A stretch of 64,000 nucleotides of DNA, taken from contig NZ_JARXYP010000002.1 in NCBI RefSeq assembly GCF_029893805.1, positions 186,001 through 250,000 of the forward strand, written 5' to 3'. A program made the position numbers and the translations under genes. Under the pieces are notes generated by a model. That model did not search any database and had not been told where the DNA came from. It was given only the letters and a program-made list of their open reading frames with translations. The stretch is from Streptomyces sp. SAI-135 (GTDB lineage: Bacteria; Actinomycetota; Actinomycetes; Streptomycetales; Streptomycetaceae). How positions within the stretch are numbered: the first letter of the stretch is position 1; each line of letters begins with the position of its first letter. This document shows, in pieces, positions 35,160 to 44,682 of this stretch.

Positions 35160-37133
35160 ATGTTCATTGAGAAGCTCGTGCTGGAGAATTTCAAGTGTTT
35201 CGGGCCGGGACGCACGTCCATTCGCTTGGATCAGGGCACGACCTCGTTCATCGGCACCAACGGCTCAGGCAAGACCGCGGCATGCGAGGCACTGCTGCGG
35301 ATGTTCGGGATCTCCGCGAAGGAACGGTCCGTGCGGGTGGAGGACTTTCACGTGCCTGCCGACGAGACCGTTGCGCCCGCAGCTCGTAGCCTGACGATCG
35401 AGGCTGTGCTCGCGTTCCCCGAACTCGACGCCGAGAGCGACAGCAGTGTTGGCCCGCATGGCGGCGTGCCATCAGGGCCGGTTGAGCCCCAACGAGCAGT
35501 CCCGGAGTTCTTCCGGCGCATGGCGGCGGCGGAAGACGGCGACTTGAAGGTTCGGATCGTGCTCCGAGCCGACTGGGTCGACGACGGCACCGTCGACGGA
35601 GTCATCACAGAAGCCCGGATGGCCGTCAATACCCTTGCCGAGGACTACAGCGAGGACAACCAGGCTCCGCTCACTCCTGCTGAGCGCAGCCGCATTCAGA
35701 TGATCTACATCCCGGCGTCCCGTGATGGCGTGCGCCAGGTGACGTCCTTTCTCCGCAGCCGCCTCTGGCGGGCCGCGCAGTGGTCGACCGGCCTGCGGGA
35801 CCTGGCCAGTAGGAATGCGGCCGCAGTCGCCGAAAAATTCACCGACGAACCCGTCGTCCGCGCGGTCGAAAGTGCGCTGGGGGGCCGGTGGCAGGAACTG
35901 CACGGGGCCGGAGTGCATGCGGATCCCAAGCTACGCCTCCTGGACGGCGACTTCGACCAGCTGGTCCGCGACTCCGAACTCGTCTTCGAACCGGATCATC
36001 ACAGTCGGGCCCGGCCAGCCCGCATGCTGAGCGACGGACAACGGTCGCTGCTGCACCTCGCGCTGGTTTCGGCAGCCCTCGACGTCGAGACTGCCGTCTG
36101 CGCCGGCCAGCACAGCGACGACTTTGCGCTGGACGCGGCCCACCTGCCGCACCTGACGCTCATCGCGGTCGAGGAACCGGAGAACAATCTGTCGCCGTTC
36201 TTCCTGTCCCGGATCGTCACCCAGCTGAACGACCTGAGCAGCGGCCCATCAACGCAGACCATCCTCTCCAGCCACTCCGCCAGCGTCATGACACGTGTTC
36301 GCCCCGAGGACGTCCGCTACTTCCGCACCGATCCGGAGACAGCGACCGCTTCCGTACGTGAACTCACCCTCCCCGCACACGACACTGACGGCGGCAAGTA
36401 CCTGCGCGAGGCGGTCTACGCACACCCGGAGTTGTACTTCGCCAAATTCGTGGTGCTCGGCGAAGGTGACACGGAGCAGCTCGTCATCCCCCGCATCGCC
36501 CATGCGCACGGCATCCAGCTCGACACGTCATTCGTCGCCATGGTCCCTCTCGAGGGCCGGCACACCAATCACATGTGGCAGCTGCTCAACGATCTGGACA
36601 TCCCGCACGCCACGCTCCTGGACTTCGACTACGGCAAGGACGGGGCGGGCCCTGGACGGCTGCGCGACGCCTGCACTCGTCTCATCGCCAGCGGGCTGGA
36701 TCCCCTGGAAGGACTCGACGGTTACGACACGGTTGCTTCCATCCACGATGACCTCGACATTGCGGCCCTTCGTTCGATCATGCGCCATCTGCAGAAATTC
36801 GCGGTCTTCTACGCAACCCCGCTGGACCTCGACTACGCGATGCTGCGTGCATTCGAGGACGCCTACAAGCACCTCGAGCAGGGCGAACTCGGGCCGCGGC
36901 CCACGGACCCCACTACTACGGTCTTCGGAGAGAACGGAACACAGTCGGCGTTCTGGAGCAGCACTGAACGCCTCGAACTGCTGCGCTGGTACCGCTACTT
37001 GTTCCTGAACCGATCGAAGCCAAGCACCCACCTCAAGGCGCTCAGTCGCCTCAGCGATATCGAGTTGAAAACGGCTGCGCCGCCGATCCTCACCGCTCTC
37101 GTGCAGCACATCCAAGAGAGGATCTTTGTGTGA
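35160..37133 (+). CDS. gajA: Gabija GajA-like OLD-family ATPase/TOPRIM nuclease
   Basis: The product is 657 residues, with AGGAAG eight bases before the ATG. The N-terminal ABC-type ATPase has Walker A GTNGSGKTA at about 32-40 and Walker B IAVEEPENNLSPFF at about 336-348. ARMLSDGQRSLLHLAL lies before it as the signature segment. The TOPRIM nuclease follows: VVLGEGDTEQLVIPRIAHA at about 428-446 and LLDFDYGKDGAG at about 485, the metal-binding acidic residues. This is a class 2 OLD nuclease, the class found next to a UvrD-like helicase in Gabija. The next gene overlaps it by four bases. In Gabija this protein nicks DNA when nucleotide levels fall during phage infection. Confidence 0.85.
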   Translation: MFIEKLVLENFKCFGPGRTSIRLDQGTTSFIGTNGSGKTAACEALLRMFGISAKERSVRVEDFHVPADETVAPAARSLTIEAVLAFPELDAESDSSVGPHGGVPSGPVEPQRAVPEFFRRMAAAEDGDLKVRIVLRADWVDDGTVDGVITEARMAVNTLAEDYSEDNQAPLTPAERSRIQMIYIPASRDGVRQVTSFLRSRLWRAAQWSTGLRDLASRNAAAVAEKFTDEPVVRAVESALGGRWQELHGAGVHADPKLRLLDGDFDQLVRDSELVFEPDHHSRARPARMLSDGQRSLLHLALVSAALDVETAVCAGQHSDDFALDAAHLPHLTLIAVEEPENNLSPFFLSRIVTQLNDLSSGPSTQTILSSHSASVMTRVRPEDVRYFRTDPETATASVRELTLPAHDTDGGKYLREAVYAHPELYFAKFVVLGEGDTEQLVIPRIAHAHGIQLDTSFVAMVPLEGRHTNHMWQLLNDLDIPHATLLDFDYGKDGAGPGRLRDACTRLIASGLDPLEGLDGYDTVASIHDDLDIAALRSIMRHLQKFAVFYATPLDLDYAMLRAFEDAYKHLEQGELGPRPTDPTTTVFGENGTQSAFWSSTERLELLRWYRYLFLNRSKPSTHLKALSRLSDIELKTAAPPILTALVQHIQERIFV

Positions 37134-39052
37134 GCGCCCTCCGGCCGAGTCCGTCGGCAGCGCGCACCCAGCTGATGCCGGCACATGAGTGGCGGCCGAC
37201 CGGCATCGAAGACCTGGAGCCCGCCGCGTGGGCAGCCCTGCGAGGAACAGGCAATGCTGCCGTCATCGCAGGCCCCGGCGCAGGCAAGACCGAGTTCCTT
37301 GCCCAGCGCGCCGCTTACCTCCTGCAGACCGGCCTGTGCCCGTGGCCGCAGCGCATCCTGGCCATTTCCTACAAGAAGGATGCTGCCGCCAATCTCGGCC
37401 GCAGAGTTGGCGCCCGCGTCCCGGAGCACGCCAGCCGCTTCGTGTCCATGACGTTCGACGCGTTCACCAAGAGCCTGGTGGACCGATTTGCTGCAGCTCT
37501 CCCTGCACCCTGGCGCATGAGTGACGGCTACGTGATCACTCCTGCATTCGACGCTGAGGTCAGCAACTTCCTCAACGGCGTTGCTTACAGCGCGCCACCA
37601 GCGTTGCGTTGGCAAGTCGCCGGTCTCCAGCCCAACCGGTTCATGGCCGACGCCGTCGGCGGCTGGAGCCTGCCCGAGAGCCTGCCATCGGACGACAGTG
37701 TTGACGGTGCCGTCTACGCTGTACACGAGTGGTGGCGCCAGCACTATCTGCGGCCAGGAACGGCACGGCTTGAGTTCGTCATGCTCAACCGGCTTGCCGA
37801 ACTGCTTATTCGTACGGCGCCCAAACTCAGACGGGCCCTGCGCATGACCTATCCCATCGTGTTCGTTGACGAGTTTCAGGACACGACCAGCGCCCAGTTC
37901 TCCTTCCTCGTCTCGGCGTTCGGCGAGCGGACCACGGTGACAGCAGTCGGTGACACAAAGCAGCGCATCATGGAATGGGCTGGGGCCCTGCCCGAAGCCC
38001 TCACCCGCTTCACCGACACCTTCGACGCGACGACCTATCAACTGGCGTGGAACTTCCGTTCCAGCGACGCGCTGGTGGAGTTGCAGCATGTGATCGCCAG
38101 CAAGCTGGACCCCGACACGGTACGGGCTACGTCGAAGGCACCGCCTGCTGAGGAAGAACACCAGCCAGCACTGCTGTGGACATTCTCAAGTGCCGACTGG
38201 GAGGCGACCTTCATCGCCGACTGGATCGCCCGGGATATCGCCGGATCCGACCGCACGCCGTCGGACTTCGCGCTCATCGCACGCCAGACGATCCGGAATT
38301 TCGAGCAGCTGTACCGCGACCGTCTTGCTGCACACGGCATCCGAGTGCGGAACGACGACGCGCCTGTAGGAAAGTTGAAACTGCAGGATCTCGTGAAGAA
38401 CGAGGTCGCCCGACTGCTGCTGGGACTGCTTCGGCTGGCCGAACAGCCCCTAGGCCTTGCGGGGGTGTGGCGGGAGGTTTCGGCAGCCATGGAACGCGTG
38501 CACGGGGCAACGGACGATGAAGGAGCACAACGCCGAGTCGGCGAAGCGCTCGCTCAGCTCACTACCCAGCTACGCGGTTGGCTCCAGGCACACCCTCCGG
38601 CCTCGGCTCCGGCGTCCGATGTCGTGCAGGAGCTAGTCCGCCTCGTAGGCAGCGACACTTTGCGCGGGTATGTCAAGTCAACGGCGACCGGGGACGATTT
38701 CGACATCGTCATTGACGCGTTCGAAGCACGGCTGGAGGCCGTGACCGACGGCGCGGCCGACTGGGGGCAGGCACTGGACGAATTCGAGAGCAGCAATGCT
38801 GTGGTCTTGCTCACCGCCCACCGCAGCAAGGGCCTTGAGTACCACACCGTGTTCTTCCTGGGTATTCACGACAGACAGTGGTGGCCGTTCAGCAGGGACC
38901 CGCGCGAAGGAACGTCGACCTTTTTCGTCGGACTGTCCCGGGCGGCTCAGCGGTTGATCTTCACTACGGACCACAGTGACCGAACCGGCCCCATCGCCCC
39001 CCTGTTCACCATGCTGGCCGAGGCAGGCGTGCCCGAGACCGACCAGGGCTAA
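37130..39052 (+). CDS. gajB: Gabija GajB-like UvrD/PcrA-type helicase
   Basis: Starts at GTG 37130, overlapping the stop of the OLD-family gene. The 640-residue product has Walker A IAGPGAGKTEFL at about 44-55, motif II FVDEFQDT at about 245-252, motif IV/V-type ALIARQTIRNFEQLYRDRL, and the C-terminal LLTAHRSKGLEYHTVFFLG plus FFVGLSRAAQRL. These are superfamily 1A motifs. Its length is somewhat greater than the first-described GajB proteins, which are near 500 residues, but domain order is standard. Pairing and coupling to the TOPRIM gene identify the pair as Gabija. A remnant of an IS5-type transposase overlaps its stop region on the other strand. Confidence 0.85.
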   Translation: MSALRPSPSAARTQLMPAHEWRPTGIEDLEPAAWAALRGTGNAAVIAGPGAGKTEFLAQRAAYLLQTGLCPWPQRILAISYKKDAAANLGRRVGARVPEHASRFVSMTFDAFTKSLVDRFAAALPAPWRMSDGYVITPAFDAEVSNFLNGVAYSAPPALRWQVAGLQPNRFMADAVGGWSLPESLPSDDSVDGAVYAVHEWWRQHYLRPGTARLEFVMLNRLAELLIRTAPKLRRALRMTYPIVFVDEFQDTTSAQFSFLVSAFGERTTVTAVGDTKQRIMEWAGALPEALTRFTDTFDATTYQLAWNFRSSDALVELQHVIASKLDPDTVRATSKAPPAEEEHQPALLWTFSSADWEATFIADWIARDIAGSDRTPSDFALIARQTIRNFEQLYRDRLAAHGIRVRNDDAPVGKLKLQDLVKNEVARLLLGLLRLAEQPLGLAGVWREVSAAMERVHGATDDEGAQRRVGEALAQLTTQLRGWLQAHPPASAPASDVVQELVRLVGSDTLRGYVKSTATGDDFDIVIDAFEARLEAVTDGAADWGQALDEFESSNAVVLLTAHRSKGLEYHTVFFLGIHDRQWWPFSRDPREGTSTFFVGLSRAAQRLIFTTDHSDRTGPIAPLFTMLAEAGVPETDQG

Positions 39053-39172
39053 CAAGGCCAACACACTGAGCTGAGTTGTCGGTGGGTGATCAGGCAGCAG
39101 GCGAGTTTGAGGAACGCTTCGTGGATGTCGGAGCGGCGTTCCCAGCGGATGCGCAGGCGTCGGAAGCCGCCA
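39049..39172 (-). pseudogene. C-terminal fragment of an IS5-like transposase
   Basis: Read on the minus strand, about 40 codons give GFRRLRIRWERRSDIHEAF followed by LKLACCLITHRQL, ending at a TAG at 39049-39051. This is the last segment of an IS5-family transposase; the rest is missing. The stretch from 39173 to 39341 holds nothing I can identify. It suggests an IS-mediated junction directly after the Gabija genes. Confidence 0.65.
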
Positions 39173-39341
39173 CCATGATCAGAACAGTGAGCCACCTGGG
39201 CGCCGAGCCGCGGTCAACCACGTACGAGATCGCTAGGGTGCCGGGCGTGCAAGCGCGCCGCGGCTGTGCCACGACGCGGCGACGAAGGCAACGCCGGTCG
39301 ACCACGTGGAGCTGCGGGACGGACGTCGGCCGTAGCAGCGC

Positions 39342-42300
39342 TCACAGCAAGGAGGGCTGCTCCTCCGAGAGTTCAACCAGGAAGCCGGCGATGTCTGCCA
39401 GCGCCTCGGGGGCGCACTCGGCCAGTGCGTCGGCCGACAACGTCCACTCGGCTAGCCGGAGCGCCTCGGCGACGAAACGGTGGCCTTCGACCGGGCCAAC
39501 TTCCTGCGCCAGTGCGGCGAGGGCCCGCGCCTGGTTGTCCCGGCGGGCGTCGGCGCGTGCACAGGACTCCGCAGCCTGCAGCCGCCCGGCCCGGGCCAGG
39601 GCAGTGACCAGGGCTGGCAATGCCCAGCGCGTTCCGTTCGGCAACTGCTCCGCGGAACGTACGAGGGCGGTCGCCCCGTCATAGTCGCCGTTCGCGGCCG
39701 TGGCGGCTGTCAGCGCGGCCAGCGCCTCCTCCTGCCAGAGACCGGTTTCCACCTCTTGCAGTGCCTCCGCGGCGCTTTCAGTCAGTTCTGCGGCCCTGCG
39801 GAGGTCTCCCGATGCGGCCGCGCCCTGTGCTGCTCGACTCAGCACCTCAACACGGAGCCCCGGGAGGCCGATGGACTGGGCGATGGACCCTGCTCGGGCG
39901 TGAAATCCGTGACGGGTAAGGGCATCTGCCAGTCGGGCGAGCGCCCATGCAATGTCGCTTGTCACGGTGAGGGTGGCCGCCGCGCGCTGTGCCTGGCCAG
40001 CCCATGCGGCGGCACGGGCCTCATCACCGGAGCTCATCTCGGCCTCGAACAGGGCGCTCATGACCTTCACCCGATCGAGGGGATGAGTCAGATCCGCCAG
40101 CAACGCCTCGGCCATGGCCGGATCGTTGCCGTCGGCCGCTCCCTGTGCCACAGCCACCAGGGCATGGTGTCGCTCAAAGGTATCGTCGATCGAGCGGGCA
40201 ACGGCTTCGGCCTGAGTGAGATCGCCGTGCTGGGCGAGCCCCTCGGCCAGGGCGCAGGTGGCTTCCTCCAGCCCGCGCGGCGTGCCAACCCCGTTAGCGA
40301 GCAGTGACGCCTGGCGGTAACCCGCCACGGCGGCCACCGACCTCACCAATCGCACCTGGACACGTTCGCGGTCGTCCGAGCGCTCCAACTTCTTGGCCAA
40401 CGTATTTGCACGCTCGGCGACGATCCCGGCAACATCCGCGTCTGTGCAGTGGGCAAGCGCGTCAGCAAAGGTCTCCACCACATGGCTTCGTCGGTAGCGG
40501 TCGGTGTGCGCGCGCGCCGCCTTCTCAATGTCGTCGGCGAGCCTGGTGCCCAGCGTGTGGTCCCCTGCGGCAACCACGACCTCAGCGACAGCCGCGATCT
40601 CGCTCAGCTGCTGCGGAAGGGTGGAGTCTTCTTCGATGAACCGTGCGGTCTCGACAGCGACGCGCACGAGGTCTTCAGCCCACTCGTGCTCACCGTGGGT
40701 GATCGCCGCGCGCACGAGCGTCTTCAAGGCCTGCATCAGCCAGAAGCCGCTGTACGAGATACGTGATGCGTACTCGGCGGCCCGCTCCAGGTCGCCGCGC
40801 CCGGTCATTGCCTGCGTCAGGGCCGCGTAGGCCTGGGACTGAGTGGCGATGTCGTGGGAGGACTCGGCCAACGCCTCAGCCCGTCCGAAGTCACCGGCTA
40901 CAGCGAGCGCTTCCGCTACATCCCCAAATGCCGATCCTCGGTGCCACGAGGAGGGCGGGAGTGACCCTGCCAGTTCCTGCGCCTGCTCGATGTCGCCAGC
41001 ATCGGCAATCACTCGGACCAGATCCGCCGTGACCCATTCTCGTTTATCCCTGGCAAGAGTGCGGAGCAGCCTCCTTGCCTGCGCATGCTCACCCACCTGT
41101 GCGAGACTCTCTGCCACCCATCCCACAGCGCGATCGCGGTCCTCGGCTCCGCGAACGGCACGCGCCACGGCCAGCGCGTGCCCCGCGAGTGCCTTTGCCC
41201 TCGTGATGTCTCCGCTGCGGACCAGAACGCGGCACACGGTCGTCAGCGCCCCGACCCGCTCGTGCCGGTCGGCGATCCCGTCGGCGCATGCGACCATGTC
41301 GTCCGCGGCCGCAGCGGCTCGCGTCTGGTCGTCGCAGGCGACCGCCGCGTTCATCAGCTCAATCAGCGCATGGACCCGCAGCCCGGGATCCTGCGTCGCG
41401 GCGGCCAGTTCCCCGATCTCGGCAAGCAGAGCCTCTGCCGCTGTCCGGTCACCGATGCGGGCGACCGCCTCGGCACAGCAGGCGAGTGCCTCGGCCCGGC
41501 TGTTGTCCCCGACGGTGCGGGCCAGTCTCTGTGCCCGCACCGGATCGGGGACCGCCGCCGCCACCTTCACCAGCGCGAGCAGGGCGCTGTCGCGCTGCCA
41601 CCCCGTGGTCATCGCGTACGCAAGCTCCTCCGCTCTCGTGAAGCGTCCGAGCGCCGCCCACACCGCGGGCAGTTCCTTGGGAAGGGCCGAGTTGCGTTCG
41701 ACGATCTGGTCCCGGTGGGCCGAGAGGAGGGCCATGGTCCGCAGTCCACCCGGGCCGACGGCCACGAGCGCGTCCTGGGCCGCTGTGATCTCCTCGAGGG
41801 CGGCGGTGTCACCGCCTGTGTGGTCGAGCATCCGGTCATGGCGGGCCCGGTCCAAAGCGCAGGCTGTCATCTCCGGCACGTCATGCACGGCACGCACCAT
41901 CCGGAAGTAGCCCCGGAAGAGATATTCGGGCGTGTCCGCCGGCCACCCCCGGCGCCGGTAGCCGTCGGCCCAGACGCGCAGCCGCTGCCGGTAGCCGTCC
42001 AGCGGGGCACCCTCGAGCGAGACGGTCGCCATCCGCTGCAGTTCCTCATGGCCCAGCAGGTACACCTCAAGTTCGCCGTCATCTGCTCGGGGTGCGGTGC
42101 GGCGGGCGAACGTACGCCCGGACACGGCCGACAGTTGGTCGGCAACCCGCCAACGGGGCGCACCGGTGAGCGCCGCGAGGTCCGCTCCACTGAGGCCACC
42201 GCCGGAGGCCGTCAACAGGCCGACCAGATCCTGCTCGGTGGACGTCCCGTAAAGCAGCCGTTTGAGCTCGCGTTCCGCGTCCCGCCGGACTGCCCGGGCA

Positions 42301-43046
42301 CGCTCGGCAGGGGCCAGTTCCCGTACGATGCCTTCGTCCCGCAGCGGGTGATCGTCCGAAACATCAGCCGGTACCGGCGGGTGCGGACGGCCTGCGACGA
42401 CGACCCTCAGCGCCGTGGGCGGCCGATCGGGCAGGAGCGCGGCGATGCTGTAGGCATCAGGTCCCACGACCACCCCCTGGTCCTCGTCGAGTCCGTCCAC
42501 GAGAAGGACCAGCTTCTCACCTCGGCTCTCGCACAGCGCAGCGGCGTCGTCGAGCAGAGAGCGGTAGTGCGGCTCGCGTGTCGCCTCCGTGAGGTAGGCG
42601 GGCATCGGACGGCCCAGCAGTTCGGCGAGCTGTTCCATCACCACGTCGAGGAACGCGATCCGGTCGCTCTGGCCCGCGTACCGCGCGGTCACGAAGAACG
42701 CGACCATCCGCACGCCTTGCGGCGGGTGCAGTACGAACCACGACATGAGTGCCGACTTGCCAGCCCATGCGGGAGCCCGCCACCACGTGTAGGCGCCGGG
42801 TCCGTCCTGCGTGCAGAACCGTGCCAGCTCCGCCAGTTCGGTCCCCCGCCCCTCCAGAGACTCCGGCGCGATCAGGCGGACCTGATGGAGGTAGGCGGAG
42901 CGGACCGCAGGAGCCTGGACGACGGTGACATTGGTCTGGACGTTGTGATCGCCGATCTGAACGCCGCGGGCGCCGCGCAGATCGATGCGGTCATGGGCGG
43001 CGGGGCTGTCATCCGTTCGCCCGGCACCGGGCTCGGGCACATTCAT
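39342..43046 (-). CDS. NLR/STAND-type NTPase with N-terminal RHIM-like amyloid motif
   Basis: The product is 1234 residues. Near the N-terminus lies GVQIGDHNVQTNV (residues 28-40), a RHIM-like amyloid motif with core VQIG. A STAND-type ATPase follows: P-loop APAWAGKSAL at about 92-101, where the first Gly is replaced, and Walker B KLVLLVDGLDED at about 180. A winged-helix-like segment comes next (GGGLSGADLAALTGAPRW). Residues from about 480 to the end form many 30-40-residue helical repeats of TPR kind (such as DRTAAEALLAEIGELAAATQDP and GDLTQAEAVARSIDDTFERHHA), the probable sensor. The gene lies 15 bases after a small protein ending in the same motif. The likely mechanism is ligand-induced oligomerisation and templating of the effector's amyloid, causing cell death. 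Confidence 0.8.
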   Translation of the reverse strand: MNVPEPGAGRTDDSPAAHDRIDLRGARGVQIGDHNVQTNVTVVQAPAVRSAYLHQVRLIAPESLEGRGTELAELARFCTQDGPGAYTWWRAPAWAGKSALMSWFVLHPPQGVRMVAFFVTARYAGQSDRIAFLDVVMEQLAELLGRPMPAYLTEATREPHYRSLLDDAAALCESRGEKLVLLVDGLDEDQGVVVGPDAYSIAALLPDRPPTALRVVVAGRPHPPVPADVSDDHPLRDEGIVRELAPAERARAVRRDAERELKRLLYGTSTEQDLVGLLTASGGGLSGADLAALTGAPRWRVADQLSAVSGRTFARRTAPRADDGELEVYLLGHEELQRMATVSLEGAPLDGYRQRLRVWADGYRRRGWPADTPEYLFRGYFRMVRAVHDVPEMTACALDRARHDRMLDHTGGDTAALEEITAAQDALVAVGPGGLRTMALLSAHRDQIVERNSALPKELPAVWAALGRFTRAEELAYAMTTGWQRDSALLALVKVAAAVPDPVRAQRLARTVGDNSRAEALACCAEAVARIGDRTAAEALLAEIGELAAATQDPGLRVHALIELMNAAVACDDQTRAAAAADDMVACADGIADRHERVGALTTVCRVLVRSGDITRAKALAGHALAVARAVRGAEDRDRAVGWVAESLAQVGEHAQARRLLRTLARDKREWVTADLVRVIADAGDIEQAQELAGSLPPSSWHRGSAFGDVAEALAVAGDFGRAEALAESSHDIATQSQAYAALTQAMTGRGDLERAAEYASRISYSGFWLMQALKTLVRAAITHGEHEWAEDLVRVAVETARFIEEDSTLPQQLSEIAAVAEVVVAAGDHTLGTRLADDIEKAARAHTDRYRRSHVVETFADALAHCTDADVAGIVAERANTLAKKLERSDDRERVQVRLVRSVAAVAGYRQASLLANGVGTPRGLEEATCALAEGLAQHGDLTQAEAVARSIDDTFERHHALVAVAQGAADGNDPAMAEALLADLTHPLDRVKVMSALFEAEMSSGDEARAAAWAGQAQRAAATLTVTSDIAWALARLADALTRHGFHARAGSIAQSIGLPGLRVEVLSRAAQGAAASGDLRRAAELTESAAEALQEVETGLWQEEALAALTAATAANGDYDGATALVRSAEQLPNGTRWALPALVTALARAGRLQAAESCARADARRDNQARALAALAQEVGPVEGHRFVAEALRLAEWTLSADALAECAPEALADIAGFLVELSEEQPSLL

Positions 43047-43061
43047 CCAGACCCGGGTCCG

Positions 43062-43448
43062 TCAGGAGAACGTGTTGGTCTGGGTGTTGTGGGGGCCGAT
43101 CTGCACGCCCTTGGCATTGCGGGCGTCAACCGTGTACTTCCCCTGCTCGTTGCCGGACGGGTCCAGCAGGACCAGTACACGCCTGGCCGCTTCCAGGATC
43201 GCCTCATCCTGATCCGCGCCCGAGCTCATCACGTATTCACGCATCCGCGCTTCGAACACTCCGGGCGCGCTCTCGTGCGCCTCCAATACCTCGGCCGCTT
43301 CACCGCCCTGGCTGGAGAGCTTGCGGCGGAGCAGATCCCGCAACGCTGCGTACCCGTCACGGATACTGCTGCTCGTCGCCTCCGTAATGCCGCCGGCCGC
43401 TCCGGCCGCCAATGCCGCAAGTACCAGCTCTACCCCGGTCATCGCCAC
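43062..43448 (-). CDS. Small effector with C-terminal RHIM-like amyloid motif
   Basis: The product is 128 residues (GTG 43448) or 126 (ATG 43442); AGGGGGTGG precedes both. The N-terminus is hydrophobic and Ala-rich (VELVLAALAAGAAGG), followed by amphipathic helices (SSSIRDGYAALRDLLRRKL, then VFEARMREYVMSSGADQDEAI). This resembles bacterial Bell/HeLo-like membrane-killing domains. The last residues are GVQIGPHNTQTNTFS, with VQIG at 115-118. The NLR encoded next carries the same motif near its N-terminus. By the known bacterial amyloid-signalling scheme, this protein should be activated by contact with NLR amyloid and then damage the membrane. The two genes are 15 bases apart and co-transcribed. 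Confidence 0.8.
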   Translation of the reverse strand: MAMTGVELVLAALAAGAAGGITEATSSSIRDGYAALRDLLRRKLSSQGGEAAEVLEAHESAPGVFEARMREYVMSSGADQDEAILEAARRVLVLLDPSGNEQGKYTVDARNAKGVQIGPHNTQTNTFS

Positions 43449-43679
43449 CCACCCCCTGCCCTGGGCCCAATTGTCGCACCGGGCGCCCTGTGCGGGAGCG
43501 TGAACCGCACAGAATCGCCTGGCCGCCGACCGGCAGGGGCCCGCCGCTCCACGTCGAGCAACGATCTCGTACGTTGTGGCCGTGGGGCGGCATTAAAGAT
43601 CAACTACGGCACGAAGGCTCCTGCCCTCCAAAGGAGCGGCACTCTCGCGCGGAGCGGCTGAACTGGATTCTGGTCAGGC

Positions 43680-43815
43680 TCTGTTGGGGCGGGTCCGGCG
43701 TCCTGGTGGGGCCGGAGGAAGGCTGTGGACCTGGATCCGGGTTTGCAGCCGGTGCTACTTGCGTTGGTCGAGCCCGACGAGCGGGGTGACCCGATGTCGC
43801 CGCCACTCCCAGGCC
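43680..43815 (+). pseudogene. Fragment of an ISAzo13-like transposase
   Basis: With one frame change, this stretch reads as a Gly-Arg-rich segment leading into AVDLDPGLQPVLLALVEPDE and RGDPMSP, the familiar block ahead of the WTTKS motif of ISAzo13-type transposases. Nothing downstream continues it. It is too short to give element boundaries. The rest of the gap from 43449 to 43890 shows no gene. Confidence 0.5.
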
Positions 43816-43890
43816 TGAACCAGGCAATACGGACGGGCAAACGCTGCGATAGCGTGACGGTCTGGGCGGGGTACTGGCAGTGCAGATCAG

Positions 43891-44139
43891 ATGCCAGCCG
43901 AGCCGGTCGGTCAACCTCAGGAGTTCTTTGTGGAGTTCACACCCGCCGAGCAAGACGCCATCGTCGCCCACGCGTCCTTGCTAGGCCTGACCCCGGATGA
44001 GTACGTCCGCCGGACGGCCGCCGAGCGTGCCCTGAACTGGCAGCGAGAACGCGAAGCCTTCCACACCCTGGCACAGCGGCAGGGACTCACAGTCGAGGAA
44101 ACGGTGCGCCGCGGAATCCTCACTGACAACAACCTCTGA
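43891..44139 (+). CDS. Small hypothetical protein, ribbon-helix-helix-like
   Basis: The product is 82 residues, with the coherent helical segments FFVEFTPAEQDAIVAHASLL, GLTPDEYVRRTAAERALNW and AQRQGLTVEETVRRGIL. The first two resemble a CopG/antitoxin-style strand-helix-helix, but no partner toxin is encoded next to it. No good ribosome site precedes the ATG, and the in-frame upstream region may be the real start. It lies among IS fragments. Function unknown. Confidence 0.5.
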   Translation: MPAEPVGQPQEFFVEFTPAEQDAIVAHASLLGLTPDEYVRRTAAERALNWQREREAFHTLAQRQGLTVEETVRRGILTDNNL

Positions 44140-44682
44140 CCCTTCCAGTGCTCCGCACGGCCGAGTGGACGTACCAGACGACGTGATAGCGGTACGCGAG
44201 CGCCGTCCATACAAGCGGGCCTCGGCGCCTGCGAGCGATGCCCTCCCCTGAGGGCGGCTCCGCCAAGTCAGCTCGCCCGGATCAGGCCGACGGTCCCCAG
44301 CGCCGTCGGTGTGTTGATCGACGGCCTCGCAGCGGTCACATCGCACAGGTCACCGGGGCCCCTGACCATCGTCTCGGTGCTCCGTAGGGTGCGCCGTGGA
44401 ATTAGGGCTTTGGAGTGACGGGGCGTCATCATGCGCTGGTCGTTCCGGTCCAGGGCCGCTGTCGCGGCTTGCGGGCATCCTTGAGCTGGGAACTGTCGCG
44501 CATGAGCCGTCCTAGTTGCTGGACAGGGACGGCGCTGTGCGAGGAGGAGCAGAGCATGTCGGGTACGCGGCGAGCCGCGATGACGGTTGCGACGCGAGGG
44601 CGGTCAACGTTCGGGGGGCGGGTCTGGGAGACCGACTTCCAGACCCGCGCCGAACTCGTCCTGGACACAGCCCATAGCTGTT
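44140..44682. other. Gene-free stretch
   Basis: About 540 bases with no frame that looks coding on either strand. Some short open frames lack ribosome sites and have no recognisable family. It separates the amyloid NLR block from the Rhs toxin locus and may be decayed mobile DNA. Confidence 0.4.
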
